Shown here: positions 31,699-40,251 of the stretch, piece after piece
Layout of the letters: every line of letters begins with the position of its first letter
Numbering within the stretch: the first letter of the stretch is position 1
NCBI GenBank assembly: GCA_017444665.1
Contig: JAFSWC010000025.1
Location: forward strand, 1 to 43,628
Source: Oscillospiraceae bacterium
Lineage (GTDB): Bacteria; Bacillota; Clostridia; Oscillospirales; Oscillospiraceae
Length of the DNA: 43,628 nucleotides
Direction: 5' to 3'
Made by a program: the position numbers and the translations under genes
The notes under the pieces: generated by a model
The model's input: only the letters and a program-made list of their open reading frames with translations
What the model was told of the DNA's origin: nothing
Databases searched by the model: none

Positions 31699-32526
31699 TC
31701 AGACGCGCTCGAAGCCGCCCTCCTCCACCGCGGCCTCGGCGATCGGGTCGACCTTGCGGTGGCGCATGTTTTTGATCAGGATCCAGTTGTACAGCATCAG
31801 CATGCCCGCCGTGGCAAGCAGCATCAGCTGCTGGCCCATATAGCGGCCGTCCGCCAGACACACGATTGCGAGGAAAGCGCCGAACATGCAGAAAAACAGG
31901 CTGTTCCAGCCGTCGGCCGCGGAATAGATGAAGCCCGCGACGCGGAAGAACGCCAGCAGCAGCACGCAGCAGGCAATGGTCTCGATCGCATAGGCCCACA
32001 ACACGCCGTTAATCGAGTTGATCTTATAGCAGGTCACCAGCCAGAACGCATAAAGCAGCATCGGGGCGAGGGAGGCGATGCAGACGAGCTTGCGGCGCGG
32101 CTCTTCCTGATTGGCCTCGCCCAGGATATAGGGGAAGGCGCCGCCGGCCAGCAGCCCCAGCACGGCCAGCACGCGATAAAAGCCGACGTTCCGGTCCGCC
32201 TCACTGGAGGCAAAGAGCAGGATCGCGCCGATGGCCATCAGCGCGCCGAGGAACCAGCGCAGGATCGAATAGAGCAGCCCGTCGTTTTCCAGCGCCTTTT
32301 CAAAAGCGGAGGGAAGATAATAATTCCGCTCGCGCCAGCGCCGGATAAAGACGAAGAACAGCACGCCCGCGGTCAGGATGGCGATCGGGACGAGGGCGTT
32401 GAAAAAGCTCGCATCCGGCAGGCCCTCGTCGTTATAGGCGATCTGCGTCTGCAGCCAGCGGATGAACACACCGAAAGCGCCCGCTCCGCCGACGTAACAG
32501 GTTTTTTCCAAAGCATCTTTTTGCAT
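31699..32526 (-). CDS. Multi-pass membrane protein of unknown function
   Basis: 275 residues from MQKDALEK, chosen over an upstream Met because GAGAGGG sits 4-5 nt before it and the promoter lies between. About seven hydrophobic segments, a short acidic C-terminus and no catalytic or transport motif that I recognise. Single gene with a strong promoter, divergent from spoIID. Confidence 0.78.
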   Translation of the reverse strand: MQKDALEKTCYVGGAGAFGVFIRWLQTQIAYNDEGLPDASFFNALVPIAILTAGVLFFVFIRRWRERNYYLPSAFEKALENDGLLYSILRWFLGALMAIGAILLFASSEADRNVGFYRVLAVLGLLAGGAFPYILGEANQEEPRRKLVCIASLAPMLLYAFWLVTCYKINSINGVLWAYAIETIACCVLLLAFFRVAGFIYSAADGWNSLFFCMFGAFLAIVCLADGRYMGQQLMLLATAGMLMLYNWILIKNMRHRKVDPIAEAAVEEGGFERV

Positions 32527-32563
32527 ATTTTCCCTCTCGCTCAAATAGAATAGTAACAGTAAG

Positions 32564-32592
32564 ATTGTACCCTTTTTTGTTATTACAGTCAA
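32564..32592 (-). promoter_or_regulatory. Sigma-A promoter of the membrane-protein gene
   Basis: Minus strand: TTGACT, 17-bp spacer, TACAAT, close to consensus. Confidence 0.85.
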
Positions 32593-32630
32593 GTATCCGC
32601 CCCTCTCGGGCGGACAAGCGGGAGAGAAGC

Positions 32631-33689
32631 ATGAAACGAACGATCCTCTACGCCTACATCGCGCTTATGGTCGCGGTGGGGCTGCCCTTCCTTGCCAACC
32701 TGGGCGAAGGCGGCGCGCAGGCCGCGCCCGCCGGGCACAACGCGGTAAATCCGACGCCGCTTCCCGCGGTGGACGAGGCGCCGCCTGCGCCCTCCGCAAG
32801 CCCGGAGACGGAGACGCTCTCCCCCGCGCCGGCAGCGTTGTCGGCCGCGCCCTTCCCCGCGCCGGCGCAGCTGCGGGTGCTGCTGCCGGACGGCACGGCG
32901 GCGGCGATGGACACGCAGGACTATCTCACCGGCGTCGTGTCCGCCGAGATGCCGCCCGGCTTCCACGATGAAGCGCTCAGGGCCCAGGCCGTGGCGGCTA
33001 GGACCTATGCGCTGTACTGCGCCGCCTTTTCCAAACACGGCGAGGCGCAGGTGTGCACCGATTACCGCTGCTGCCAGGCCTGGCAGAGCGACGCGCAATT
33101 ACGGGAAAAATGGGGAGAGGATTACGATGCGAATTACGAAAAAATTCGTTCAGCCGTCGAGGATACATACGGGGAATATCTTGCCGCCGGAGGGCAGCCG
33201 GTCTTTGCCGCTTTTCACTCGTCCTCCGCCTCGGCGACGGAGAACAGCGCCGCCGTGTGGAGCGCGGTGCCGTATCTCGTCAGCGTTCCGAGTCCGGAAA
33301 CGGCCGACGACGTTCCGAATTACATAAGCACGCTGCGCTGCAGCCCTATCGATTTCCGTGACACGGTGCTCTCCGCGCATCCCGGGGCAGACTTCTCCGG
33401 GCCGGAGGATCAATGGATAGGCGAGCTGCGGCGCGACGAAAGCGGGCGCGTGGCTTCGGTCGTTCTCGGCGGAGAAGAGGTGAGCGGTACGGAACTCCGC
33501 TCGCTGTTCTCCCTTCGCTCCACGGCCTTTGAACTGAGCTATTCCTCCTCGGCCTTCACCTTTACCGTGACCGGCTTCGGCCACGGCGTGGGGATGAGTC
33601 AATACGGTGCGGATAAGATGGCGCGTCTGGGCGCGGATTACAGGCAGATCCTGGCACATTACTATCCCGGCACGACTTTGGTGAAGTAA
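32631..33689 (+). CDS. spoIID: Stage II sporulation protein D (SpoIID/LytB domain)
   Basis: 352 residues with an uncleaved N-terminal membrane helix, then a Pro/Ala-rich spacer and the SpoIID domain. It shows the signatures DYLTGVVSAEMPPGFHDEALRAQAVAARTYALY and GFGHGVGMSQYGADKMA. SpoIID is a lytic transglycosylase that works with SpoIIM and SpoIIP to thin septal peptidoglycan during engulfment. Start placed at ATG after GGGAGAG; the longer open frame overlaps the divergent promoter. A sigma-E promoter would be expected but I could not place one convincingly. A CCGCCC/GGGCGG hairpin (about 32597-32612) sits in the leader. Confidence 0.92.
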   Translation: MKRTILYAYIALMVAVGLPFLANLGEGGAQAAPAGHNAVNPTPLPAVDEAPPAPSASPETETLSPAPAALSAAPFPAPAQLRVLLPDGTAAAMDTQDYLTGVVSAEMPPGFHDEALRAQAVAARTYALYCAAFSKHGEAQVCTDYRCCQAWQSDAQLREKWGEDYDANYEKIRSAVEDTYGEYLAAGGQPVFAAFHSSSASATENSAAVWSAVPYLVSVPSPETADDVPNYISTLRCSPIDFRDTVLSAHPGADFSGPEDQWIGELRRDESGRVASVVLGGEEVSGTELRSLFSLRSTAFELSYSSSAFTFTVTGFGHGVGMSQYGADKMARLGADYRQILAHYYPGTTLVK

Positions 33690-33707
33690 ATTTTGTGTAT
33701 CGACGAT

Positions 33708-33750
33708 AAAAAAAGCAGTGAAACCTAAAAGGCTTCACTGCTTTTTGTTT
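33708..33750 (+). terminator. Terminator of spoIID
   Basis: Stem AAAAGCAGTGAA and complement, 11-nt loop, ending in T5. Confidence 0.88.
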
Positions 33751-33762
33751 TGTGTGTCATAC

Positions 33763-33965
33763 CAGACTTCGATTAAAAGCAGACAAAGTCTTTTTTTAAT
33801 AGCGCGCGAGCGCGTCGAAGTCTGCATGATAAGTGAGGCTCGAAATCTTTGATTTCGTATGCCGAACTTATGCACCGCAGACGTCATCTGTGCTTTTGCA
33901 CAGATGGGAGACGCGTTAAGCGGCGCCTTTCTGATTAAAAGTGTCTGCTTTTAATCAGAAAACAG
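33763..33965. repeat. MITE-like palindromic repeat element
   Basis: About 200 bp with inverted ends: GATTAAAAGCAGACA at 33771-33785 and its complement at 33942-33956. Inside are several hairpins: a 10-bp inverted repeat 33763-33772/33815-33824; CGAAATC-TTT-GATTTCG nested in ATAAGT/ACTTAT; ATCTGTGC-TTTT-GCACAGAT; and a perfect 13-bp terminal hairpin. It has no ORF and no clear target duplication. A deleted copy lies at 8831-8870. It fills the gap between spoIID and the convergent DHFR-aminopeptidase gene. Confidence 0.7.
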
Positions 33966-33967
33966 TA

Positions 33968-35689
33968 TCAGAACGTAAAGTTGCCGTTTTCGAACACTGC
34001 GATCTCTTCCCCGTCCGCCGTCGTGCCGACGATGGAAAGATCCCGCGTGCCGATCATAAAGTCCACGTGCGTGTCCGAGTGGTTCAGTCCCGCCGCGTCA
34101 AGTTCTTCCCTGCTCATCTCCTCGCCGCCGCGCACGCACTCGGGATACGCGTCGCCGAAGGCCAGATGGCAGGCGGCGTTTTCGTCGAAGAGCGTGTCGT
34201 AGAAGAGGATCTCCTGGCTGCGGATCGGGCTGTCATAGGGCACGAGCGCCGCCTCGCCGAAGTGCGTGGCGCCCTCGTCCACCGAGAGCTCGGCCTTCAG
34301 CACGTCCTCGCCGCTGTCGGCGTGCGCCTCGACGATCTTGCCCCCGCGGACGACGAAGCGGATCCCCTCGACAAGGTTGCCGTTGAGTACCAGCGGCATC
34401 GCGGCGCAGACCACGCCGTCCACCCCGTCGCGCAGCGGCGCGGTGAAGATCTCCTCGGTGGGCATGTTGGCGATGAAGCGCTGCCCCTCGGGCGTGGCGC
34501 TGCTGCCGCCGGCCCAGAGATGATCCTTCGGCAGGCGCACGATCAGATCCGTCCCCAGCGCGTTGCGGTAGTGCAGGCTTTCAAAGCGCCAGGCGTTGAG
34601 CTTTTCGACGCGTGCGCGCAGCATCGCCTCGTGTGCGCGCCATCTCTCCACGGCGTCGCCCGCGCCGGTGATACGCACGGATTTGAACACCGCGTCCCAC
34701 AGCTTCCCGAGCGCCTCTTCGCCGTCCAGCCCGGGAAAGACCTTTTTGGCCCAGCTCTCCACCGGGATCGCGCCGATCGACCAGACGTTGCGGTTGGCCA
34801 TCAGGCGGGAGCGGAAGGGCTCCATCGCCTTTCCGTAGGCGCGGCTGCTGCGCAGCATGCGTTCGGGATCGACGTCCTTGAAGATCTCGGGGTCGCCGCT
34901 GCTGAGAGAAAGGAACAGGGCGCCGGCCTCGGCATAGCCGTTGCTGAGCGTCTTTTTCCATTCCGGCACCTCATCGAACAGCTCGTCCGCGGCGTGCAGA
35001 TAGTGCAGACGCGTGATCTGCTCGTCGCTCCAGTCCACGACGACCTCGCGCGCGCCGGCGGCGTAGGCGGCCTCGGCGCACAGGCGCGCAAACGGCGCGC
35101 AGTCCGCCTGCGAGCGGATCACCAGCGTCTGGCCCTTTTGAAGATTCACGCCCACCTCGACAAGCAGGCGCGCGTATTCGCGCAGTTTTTCTTCCATGAC
35201 TTTTTTCCTGTCCTTTCTTTCATAGGTGCAGAAGCAGAATCGGATCCCGTTCTCCTCCTGCCAGGGGCCCTGCCCGGCGCAGACCCATTCCGGGTCGGCG
35301 TCAAGGTCGGGAAAATAACTGTCGGAGTGCGGCGCAAGATCGATCTTCGTGATCTCGACGCGGTCGAGATACGGGAAGAACTGGCGGAACACGCTGGCCC
35401 CGCCGATGACAAAGCATTTTTCGTATCCCGCCGCGAGCGCAAGCGCCTCCTCGGTCGAGTGGGCGACCTCCGCGCCCTCGATCGCGGCGTTCCGGCGCGT
35501 CACGACGATGTTGTGCCGCCCTTTCAGCGGCCGGCCGCCGGGAAAGTCCTCCATCGTTCTGCGCCCGACGATCACCGCCGCGCCGGCGGTGTATTCACGG
35601 AAATGCGCGCGGTCGGCGTGCAGCACGACGGGCTGTGTTCCGCCGTCGCCGATGCCCCAGTCGGAATAGACCGCAACAATTGCGTCCAT
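33968..35689 (-). CDS. Dihydrofolate reductase fused to M29-family aminopeptidase
   Basis: 573 residues in one frame. Residues 1-158 are a DHFR: LHADRAHF with the catalytic Asp26, VIVGRRTMEDFPGGRPLKGRHNIVVTR, CFVIGGASVFRQFF and the usual C-terminal strand FCFCTYERK. With no stop, DRKKV leads to MEEKLREYARLL (Met165), the normal start of M29 (AmpS/PepS) aminopeptidases. Their metal ligands are visible in PTEEIFTAP, GEAALVPYDSPI, ENAACHLAFGDAYPECV and LNHSDTHVDFMIGT. AAGGACAGG lies before Met165, so the peptidase may also be made separately by internal initiation. Second gene of the thyA operon; AGAGGA precedes the DHFR ATG. Confidence 0.87.
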   Translation of the reverse strand: MDAIVAVYSDWGIGDGGTQPVVLHADRAHFREYTAGAAVIVGRRTMEDFPGGRPLKGRHNIVVTRRNAAIEGAEVAHSTEEALALAAGYEKCFVIGGASVFRQFFPYLDRVEITKIDLAPHSDSYFPDLDADPEWVCAGQGPWQEENGIRFCFCTYERKDRKKVMEEKLREYARLLVEVGVNLQKGQTLVIRSQADCAPFARLCAEAAYAAGAREVVVDWSDEQITRLHYLHAADELFDEVPEWKKTLSNGYAEAGALFLSLSSGDPEIFKDVDPERMLRSSRAYGKAMEPFRSRLMANRNVWSIGAIPVESWAKKVFPGLDGEEALGKLWDAVFKSVRITGAGDAVERWRAHEAMLRARVEKLNAWRFESLHYRNALGTDLIVRLPKDHLWAGGSSATPEGQRFIANMPTEEIFTAPLRDGVDGVVCAAMPLVLNGNLVEGIRFVVRGGKIVEAHADSGEDVLKAELSVDEGATHFGEAALVPYDSPIRSQEILFYDTLFDENAACHLAFGDAYPECVRGGEEMSREELDAAGLNHSDTHVDFMIGTRDLSIVGTTADGEEIAVFENGNFTF

Positions 35690-35705
35690 GCTGTCCTCTC
35701 CCCTC

Positions 35706-36536
35706 TCACACCGCGACCGGGATCTTGCCGGTGAACTCCGAATACTCATAGCCCTCCATGCGGAAGCTGTCGCGTGTAAAAGCGTAAAAGTCCCTGACCG
35801 AGGGGTCGATGATAAACTTCGGGGCGGGCTTGGGCTCGTGCGCGATGATCTCCTCGATGGCGGGCACATGGCGGTCGTAGATGTGCGCGTCCGCGATCAC
35901 GTGGATGAATTCGCCCGGCTCAAAGCCGGAGATCTGCGCCATCATCATCGTCAGCACGGCGTACTGCACGACGTTCCAGTTGTTCGCCGCCAGCATGTCC
36001 TGCGAGCGCTGGTTCAAAATCGCGTTGAGACGGTTGCCGCTGACGTTGAAGGTCATCGAATACGCGCAGGGATAGAGCGCCATTTCGCTCAGGTCCGCAA
36101 AGGTGTAGATGTTCGTCATGATCCGGCGCGAGGCGGGGTTGTGCCGGAGGTCCCAGATGACCTTGTCCACCTGGTCCATGTCCCCCTCGGGATAGTGGTG
36201 CTTCACGCCCAGCTGATAGCCGTAGGCCTTGCCGATCGAGCCGTTCTCGTCCGCCCAGGCGTCCCAGACGCGGGTGCGCAGGTCGTGGACGTTGTTGCTC
36301 TTCTGCTGCCAGATCCACAGCAGCTCGTCGATCGCGCTCTTCCAATAGGTGCGGCGAAGCGTCAGGATCGGGAACTCCGAAGAGAGGTCATAGCGGTTGA
36401 CGATGCCGAATTTCTTGACCGTGTGAGCGGGCGCGCCGTCCTCCCAGCGGGGGCGCACCTCGCGGTCGGTGTCCCACACGCCGTTTTCCAGGATATCTCT
36501 GCAGTTGGCAATAAAGATCTCGTCTGCTCTGCTCAT
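35706..36536 (-). CDS. thyA: Thymidylate synthase
   Basis: 276 residues. It converts dUMP to dTMP using methylene-tetrahydrofolate, yielding dihydrofolate that the DHFR encoded 16 bp downstream recycles. Motifs: RPRWEDGAPAHTVKKFGIVNRYDL, LTLRRTYWKSAIDELLWIWQ, the nucleophile Cys in LYPCAYSMTFNV, LNQRSQDMLAANNWNVVQYA and HVIADAHIYDRH. The PCA in place of the E. coli PCH motif is a known-looking variant in Firmicutes. Start at MSRADEIF, with GGAAAGGG upstream. Confidence 0.95.
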   Translation of the reverse strand: MSRADEIFIANCRDILENGVWDTDREVRPRWEDGAPAHTVKKFGIVNRYDLSSEFPILTLRRTYWKSAIDELLWIWQQKSNNVHDLRTRVWDAWADENGSIGKAYGYQLGVKHHYPEGDMDQVDKVIWDLRHNPASRRIMTNIYTFADLSEMALYPCAYSMTFNVSGNRLNAILNQRSQDMLAANNWNVVQYAVLTMMMAQISGFEPGEFIHVIADAHIYDRHVPAIEEIIAHEPKPAPKFIIDPSVRDFYAFTRDSFRMEGYEYSEFTGKIPVAV

Positions 36537-36574
36537 CGTTTCATTCGCCCTTTCCTGTTGTTTTTCTTCTTTAT

Positions 36575-36603
36575 AATCTACCATAAGAGCCGAAAAATGT
36601 AAA
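36575..36603 (-). promoter_or_regulatory. Promoter of the thyA operon
   Basis: Minus strand: TTTACA, 17-bp spacer, TAGATT. Only about 45 bp separate it from the dpaA region on the other strand. Confidence 0.6.
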
Positions 36604-36660
36604 CAGACGAAACACCGCGCCGAGGAGAGCGGAATATGATGAAATGCGGAGGTGATGCGT

Positions 36661-37518
36661 TTGAAATTTGCGATCGTCGGCGGGGATGCGCGGCTTGCTT
36701 TTCTCGCCGGGCTGCTGTGGCGGGACGGCCACCGGGTCTGTACATACGCGCTCGAGCGCGCGGAGCTGCCCCGGGAGATCCCAAAGGCGGGCTGCATCCA
36801 GGGCTGTGTCTACGGCGCGGACTGCGTGGTGCTGCCGACGCCCGCCGAGACGGGCGGCTTTCTCAGCGCCCCGCTCTCGAATGAGCATCTGCGCGCCGAG
36901 GAGGTCGTCTCCTCGCTCTGGCAGGGGCAGCGGCTGTTCGGCGGGCGGCTGGGCGATACGCTGTGTCTCTCGGCGCTGCGGCAGGGGCTGAGCGTCGAGG
37001 ATCTGACGCGGCGGCAGGATTTTGCCGCGCTCAATGCGGCCGTCACGGCCGAGGGCGCGATCGGCGAACTGATGGCAAACACCGACAAAACGCTCTGGCG
37101 CAGCCGCGTGCTCGTCTGCGGCTGGGGGCGGATCGCCAAGCTGCTTACGCTGCGGCTGCTGGGGCTGGGCGCCGAAGTCTGCGTGGCGGCGAGACGGGCG
37201 GACGCGCGCGTCACGGCCCGCGCGGTCGGGGCGGAGAGCTGCGATTTTTCCGAGCTGGAGAGCGTGATCGGCAGCTTTGATTTCATCGTCAACACCGTGC
37301 CGGCCCGCATCCTGGACGACGCGCTGCTGTGCGCCGCGGCCGATGACGCGCTGCTGCTCGAGCTGGCCTCGGCCCCGGGAGGCTTTGAACGGACGCTGGC
37401 CGAAAACATCGGGCTGCGCGTCCTCAGCGCGCCGGGTCTGCCCGGACGGTATGCGCCGCGCCGCGCGGCAGAGGTCATGTGCGAGGCGATTTACGCCGCG
37501 CTGGAAGAGGAGGAGTAA
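36661..37518 (+). CDS. dpaA: Dipicolinate synthase subunit A
   Basis: 285 residues. With DpaB it makes dipicolinic acid in the mother cell for spore-core dehydration. Features: KFAIVGGDARLAFLAGLL Rossmann-like start, SNEHLRAEEVV, then a second dinucleotide-binding domain VLVCGWGRIAKLLTLRLLGLGAEV, VNTVPARILDD and LSAPGLPGRYAPRRAAEVM. The complete Shine-Dalgarno sequence GGAGGTGAT ends only 3 nt before TTG at 36661 (8 nt from GGAGG). The ATG six bases earlier overlaps that site, so I chose the TTG start. No sigma-K promoter could be placed with confidence. Confidence 0.9.
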   Translation: MKFAIVGGDARLAFLAGLLWRDGHRVCTYALERAELPREIPKAGCIQGCVYGADCVVLPTPAETGGFLSAPLSNEHLRAEEVVSSLWQGQRLFGGRLGDTLCLSALRQGLSVEDLTRRQDFAALNAAVTAEGAIGELMANTDKTLWRSRVLVCGWGRIAKLLTLRLLGLGAEVCVAARRADARVTARAVGAESCDFSELESVIGSFDFIVNTVPARILDDALLCAAADDALLLELASAPGGFERTLAENIGLRVLSAPGLPGRYAPRRAAEVMCEAIYAALEEEE

Positions 37519-37520
37519 GA

Positions 37521-38090
37521 ATGGAAAAGAAAAAGCTGGGGCTGGCGCTGTGCGGCTCTTACTGCACCTATGAAAAGCTGTTTGCAAATGCGGGCGCGCT
37601 CGCGCGGGACTATGAACTCTATCCGATCATGAGCGACACCGCCGCCGAGACCGACACGCGCTTCGGCACGGCAGCGGCGCATATCCGCACGCTGATGGAT
37701 CTCACCGGCAAAAAGGTCATCACGACGATCGCGGAGGCCGAGCCGCTCGGCCCCGCGGTCGGTCTTGACGCGCTGCTGATCGCGCCCTGCACGGGCAACA
37801 CGCTCTCCAAGCTTGCCCACGGCATCACCGACAGCGCCGTCACGATGGCCGCCAAGGCGCATCTGCGCAACGGCCGGCCGCTCATCATCGCCTTTTCGAC
37901 GAACGACGCGCTCTCCGGTTCGGCCGAGTCGATCGCGCGGCTTCTAAACCGCAAAAACGTGTACTTTGTTCCCTTCGGGCAGGACGACCCGGTCAAAAAG
38001 CCCTGCTCGCTGCAGGCGGATTTCTCCCTGCTCGGCGAGACGGTGGCCGCCGCGCTTGCGGGCCGTCAGCTCCAGCCGCTGCTGCGCTGA
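37521..38090 (+). CDS. dpaB: Dipicolinate synthase subunit B (flavoprotein)
   Basis: 189 residues of the flavoprotein (UbiX/Pad-like) fold: GLALCGSYCTYEKLF, PIMSDTAAETDTRFG, LLIAPCTGNTLSKLAHGITDSAVTMAAKAHLRNGRP and VPFGQDDPVKKPCSL. This matches SpoVFB/DpaB. The start lies 2 nt after the dpaA stop, with GGAGG inside the end of dpaA, so the two subunits are translationally coupled. Confidence 0.94.
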   Translation: MEKKKLGLALCGSYCTYEKLFANAGALARDYELYPIMSDTAAETDTRFGTAAAHIRTLMDLTGKKVITTIAEAEPLGPAVGLDALLIAPCTGNTLSKLAHGITDSAVTMAAKAHLRNGRPLIIAFSTNDALSGSAESIARLLNRKNVYFVPFGQDDPVKKPCSLQADFSLLGETVAAALAGRQLQPLLR

Positions 38091-38094
38091 GGGC

Positions 38095-38228
38095 GGAAAA
38101 GAAACAGCAACACCCCCGGGGAAACCCGGGGGTGTTGTTGCCTGAGGCGGCGGCCGCAGAGGGACCCGATCGCTTCACTTGCCGGAGTGACGCTGTTAGG
38201 AAACGGCCGGACGTCTCAAGCGCCGCTC
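38095..38228 (-). ncRNA. Candidate small RNA gene between dpaB and psuG
   Basis: On the minus strand an extended -10 (TGCTATAAT, 38229-38237) is followed by about 85 nt with no ORF and then a strong hairpin ending in a T-rich tail. The body can close with GCTTGAG (38215-38221) pairing to CTCAGGC (38140-38146), and contains an inner hairpin around GTCACT-CCGGCA-AGTGA. No -35 box is convincing. It lacks the GGAA-loop domain of SRP RNA and no riboswitch class was recognised. Simple intergenic structure remains possible. Confidence 0.3.
38108..38137 (-). terminator. Strong hairpin terminator, T-tail on the minus strand
   Basis: Perfect 13-bp stem CAACACCCCCGGG and complement. On the minus strand CTGTTTCTTTT follows; on the plus strand there is no T run, so as a terminator for dpaAB it is weaker. 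Confidence 0.65.
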
Positions 38229-38299
38229 ATTATAGCACAATATTTTTCCAGGACACGCCGCATGTCAAAACTCGCAGCTTTCCTGTCACGAAATGCACG

Positions 38300-39211
<912 letters not shown>

Positions 39212-39244
39212 TCTGTACTCCTGTTATTTGCTTTTTCCGCGAAC

Positions 39245-39275
39245 AAAGGATATGGAGCGTTTCTCCATATCCTTT
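39245..39275 (-). terminator. Intra-operon hairpin between permease and psuG genes
   Basis: Perfect 13-bp stem AAAGGATATGGAG and complement, 5-nt loop, followed by only TTTG. Probably a partial terminator or RNA-processing hairpin that sets psuG level. Confidence 0.5.
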
Positions 39276-39306
39276 GCTCTGCGTCCTGTTGAAAACGAAC
39301 GAAAGG

Positions 39307-40251
39307 TTATTTGGCCTTGACAAAGGGCTTGCCGTTGGCGCTCGGCACGCGGGACTTGCCCACGAAGAGGATCAGCACGATGACCGTGACCACATAGGGG
39401 ATCATGGAGATCAGCTGCATGTTGATGCCGGACGAGCCGCCGAGCACGACCTTGAGACCCGAGCAGAAGCCGAACAGCAGGCACCCGAGCAGCGCGCCGT
39501 GCGGGCGGAACTTGCCGAAGATGACCGCCGCGATGGCGATGAAGCCCTGGCCGACGATGGAGATCGGACGGAACTGGGTGGAGATGGCCATCGTGACGCA
39601 CGCGCCGCCGAGTCCGGCCAGAAAGCCGGAGATGCACACGCAGGCAAAGCGCATTTTAATCACGTCGATGCCCAGCGTCTCGCAGGCCTGGGGATGCTCG
39701 CCGCAGGCGCGCAGACGCAGGCCGAAGCGCGTCTTGTAGAACACGAACCACACGATCGCCACCGCAATGAACACCAGATAGGTCGAGGCGTAGTTGGCAA
39801 AAACGTTGTCCATGAAGCGGCCGAAGACCGTGGTGGTGTCGAACACGCCGCGGAACAGGCGCGGGATCTTCATGCTCGCCTCAAGCGGGATCGTGTCGGT
39901 GGAGTTGAACATGACCTTGGCGATCATGATGACGATGCCGGGGCCGAGCATGTTGATGGCCGTGCCGGCAATGGTCTGGTCGGCGCCGAGGTTGACCGTG
40001 GCAATCGCGTGCAGCATGCCGAAGAAGGCGCCTGCAAGGCCGCCGCAGATAAAGCCGATCCAGGGATTGCCCGTAAAGTAGGCCACGACCGTGCCGGTAA
40101 AGGCGCCGGCGGTCATCATGCCCTCGATGCCGATGTTGACGACGCCGGAGACTTCAGAAAAGCAGGAGCCCAGCGCTGCGTACAGCAGAGGCGTGGTGTA
40201 GATCAAGGTGGCATAGAGAATAATGCCGAGATTGTTGACAAAGTTGGTCAT
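39307..40251 (-). CDS. Nucleoside ABC transporter permease (NupQ/YufQ-like)
   Basis: 314 residues with about nine hydrophobic segments. Branched-chain-type permease of the BMP-dependent nucleoside family: SEVSGVVNIGIEGMMTAGAFTG, RACGEHPQACETLGIDVIKMRFACVCISGFLAGLGGA and GQGFIAIAAVIFGKFRPHGALLG. Its start overlaps the stop of the other permease by four bases. Confidence 0.93.
   Translation of the reverse strand: MTNFVNNLGIILYATLIYTTPLLYAALGSCFSEVSGVVNIGIEGMMTAGAFTGTVVAYFTGNPWIGFICGGLAGAFFGMLHAIATVNLGADQTIAGTAINMLGPGIVIMIAKVMFNSTDTIPLEASMKIPRLFRGVFDTTTVFGRFMDNVFANYASTYLVFIAVAIVWFVFYKTRFGLRLRACGEHPQACETLGIDVIKMRFACVCISGFLAGLGGACVTMAISTQFRPISIVGQGFIAIAAVIFGKFRPHGALLGCLLFGFCSGLKVVLGGSSGINMQLISMIPYVVTVIVLILFVGKSRVPSANGKPFVKAK

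Noticed and set aside
32565-32630. Sigma-E promoter of spoIID
   Set aside because: Expected from sporulation biology, but no pair of boxes with acceptable match and spacing could be placed, so none is annotated.
33763-33965. CRISPR array or tRNA in the structured gap
   Set aside because: Hairpins are all different, there are no regularly spaced direct repeats, and no cloverleaf or TTCGA-type T-loop is present.
38140-38221. SRP (4.5S) RNA at the candidate small RNA locus
   Set aside because: A CCGG-containing hairpin superficially resembles the SRP domain, but the conserved asymmetric loop and GGAA tetraloop sequence are absent.
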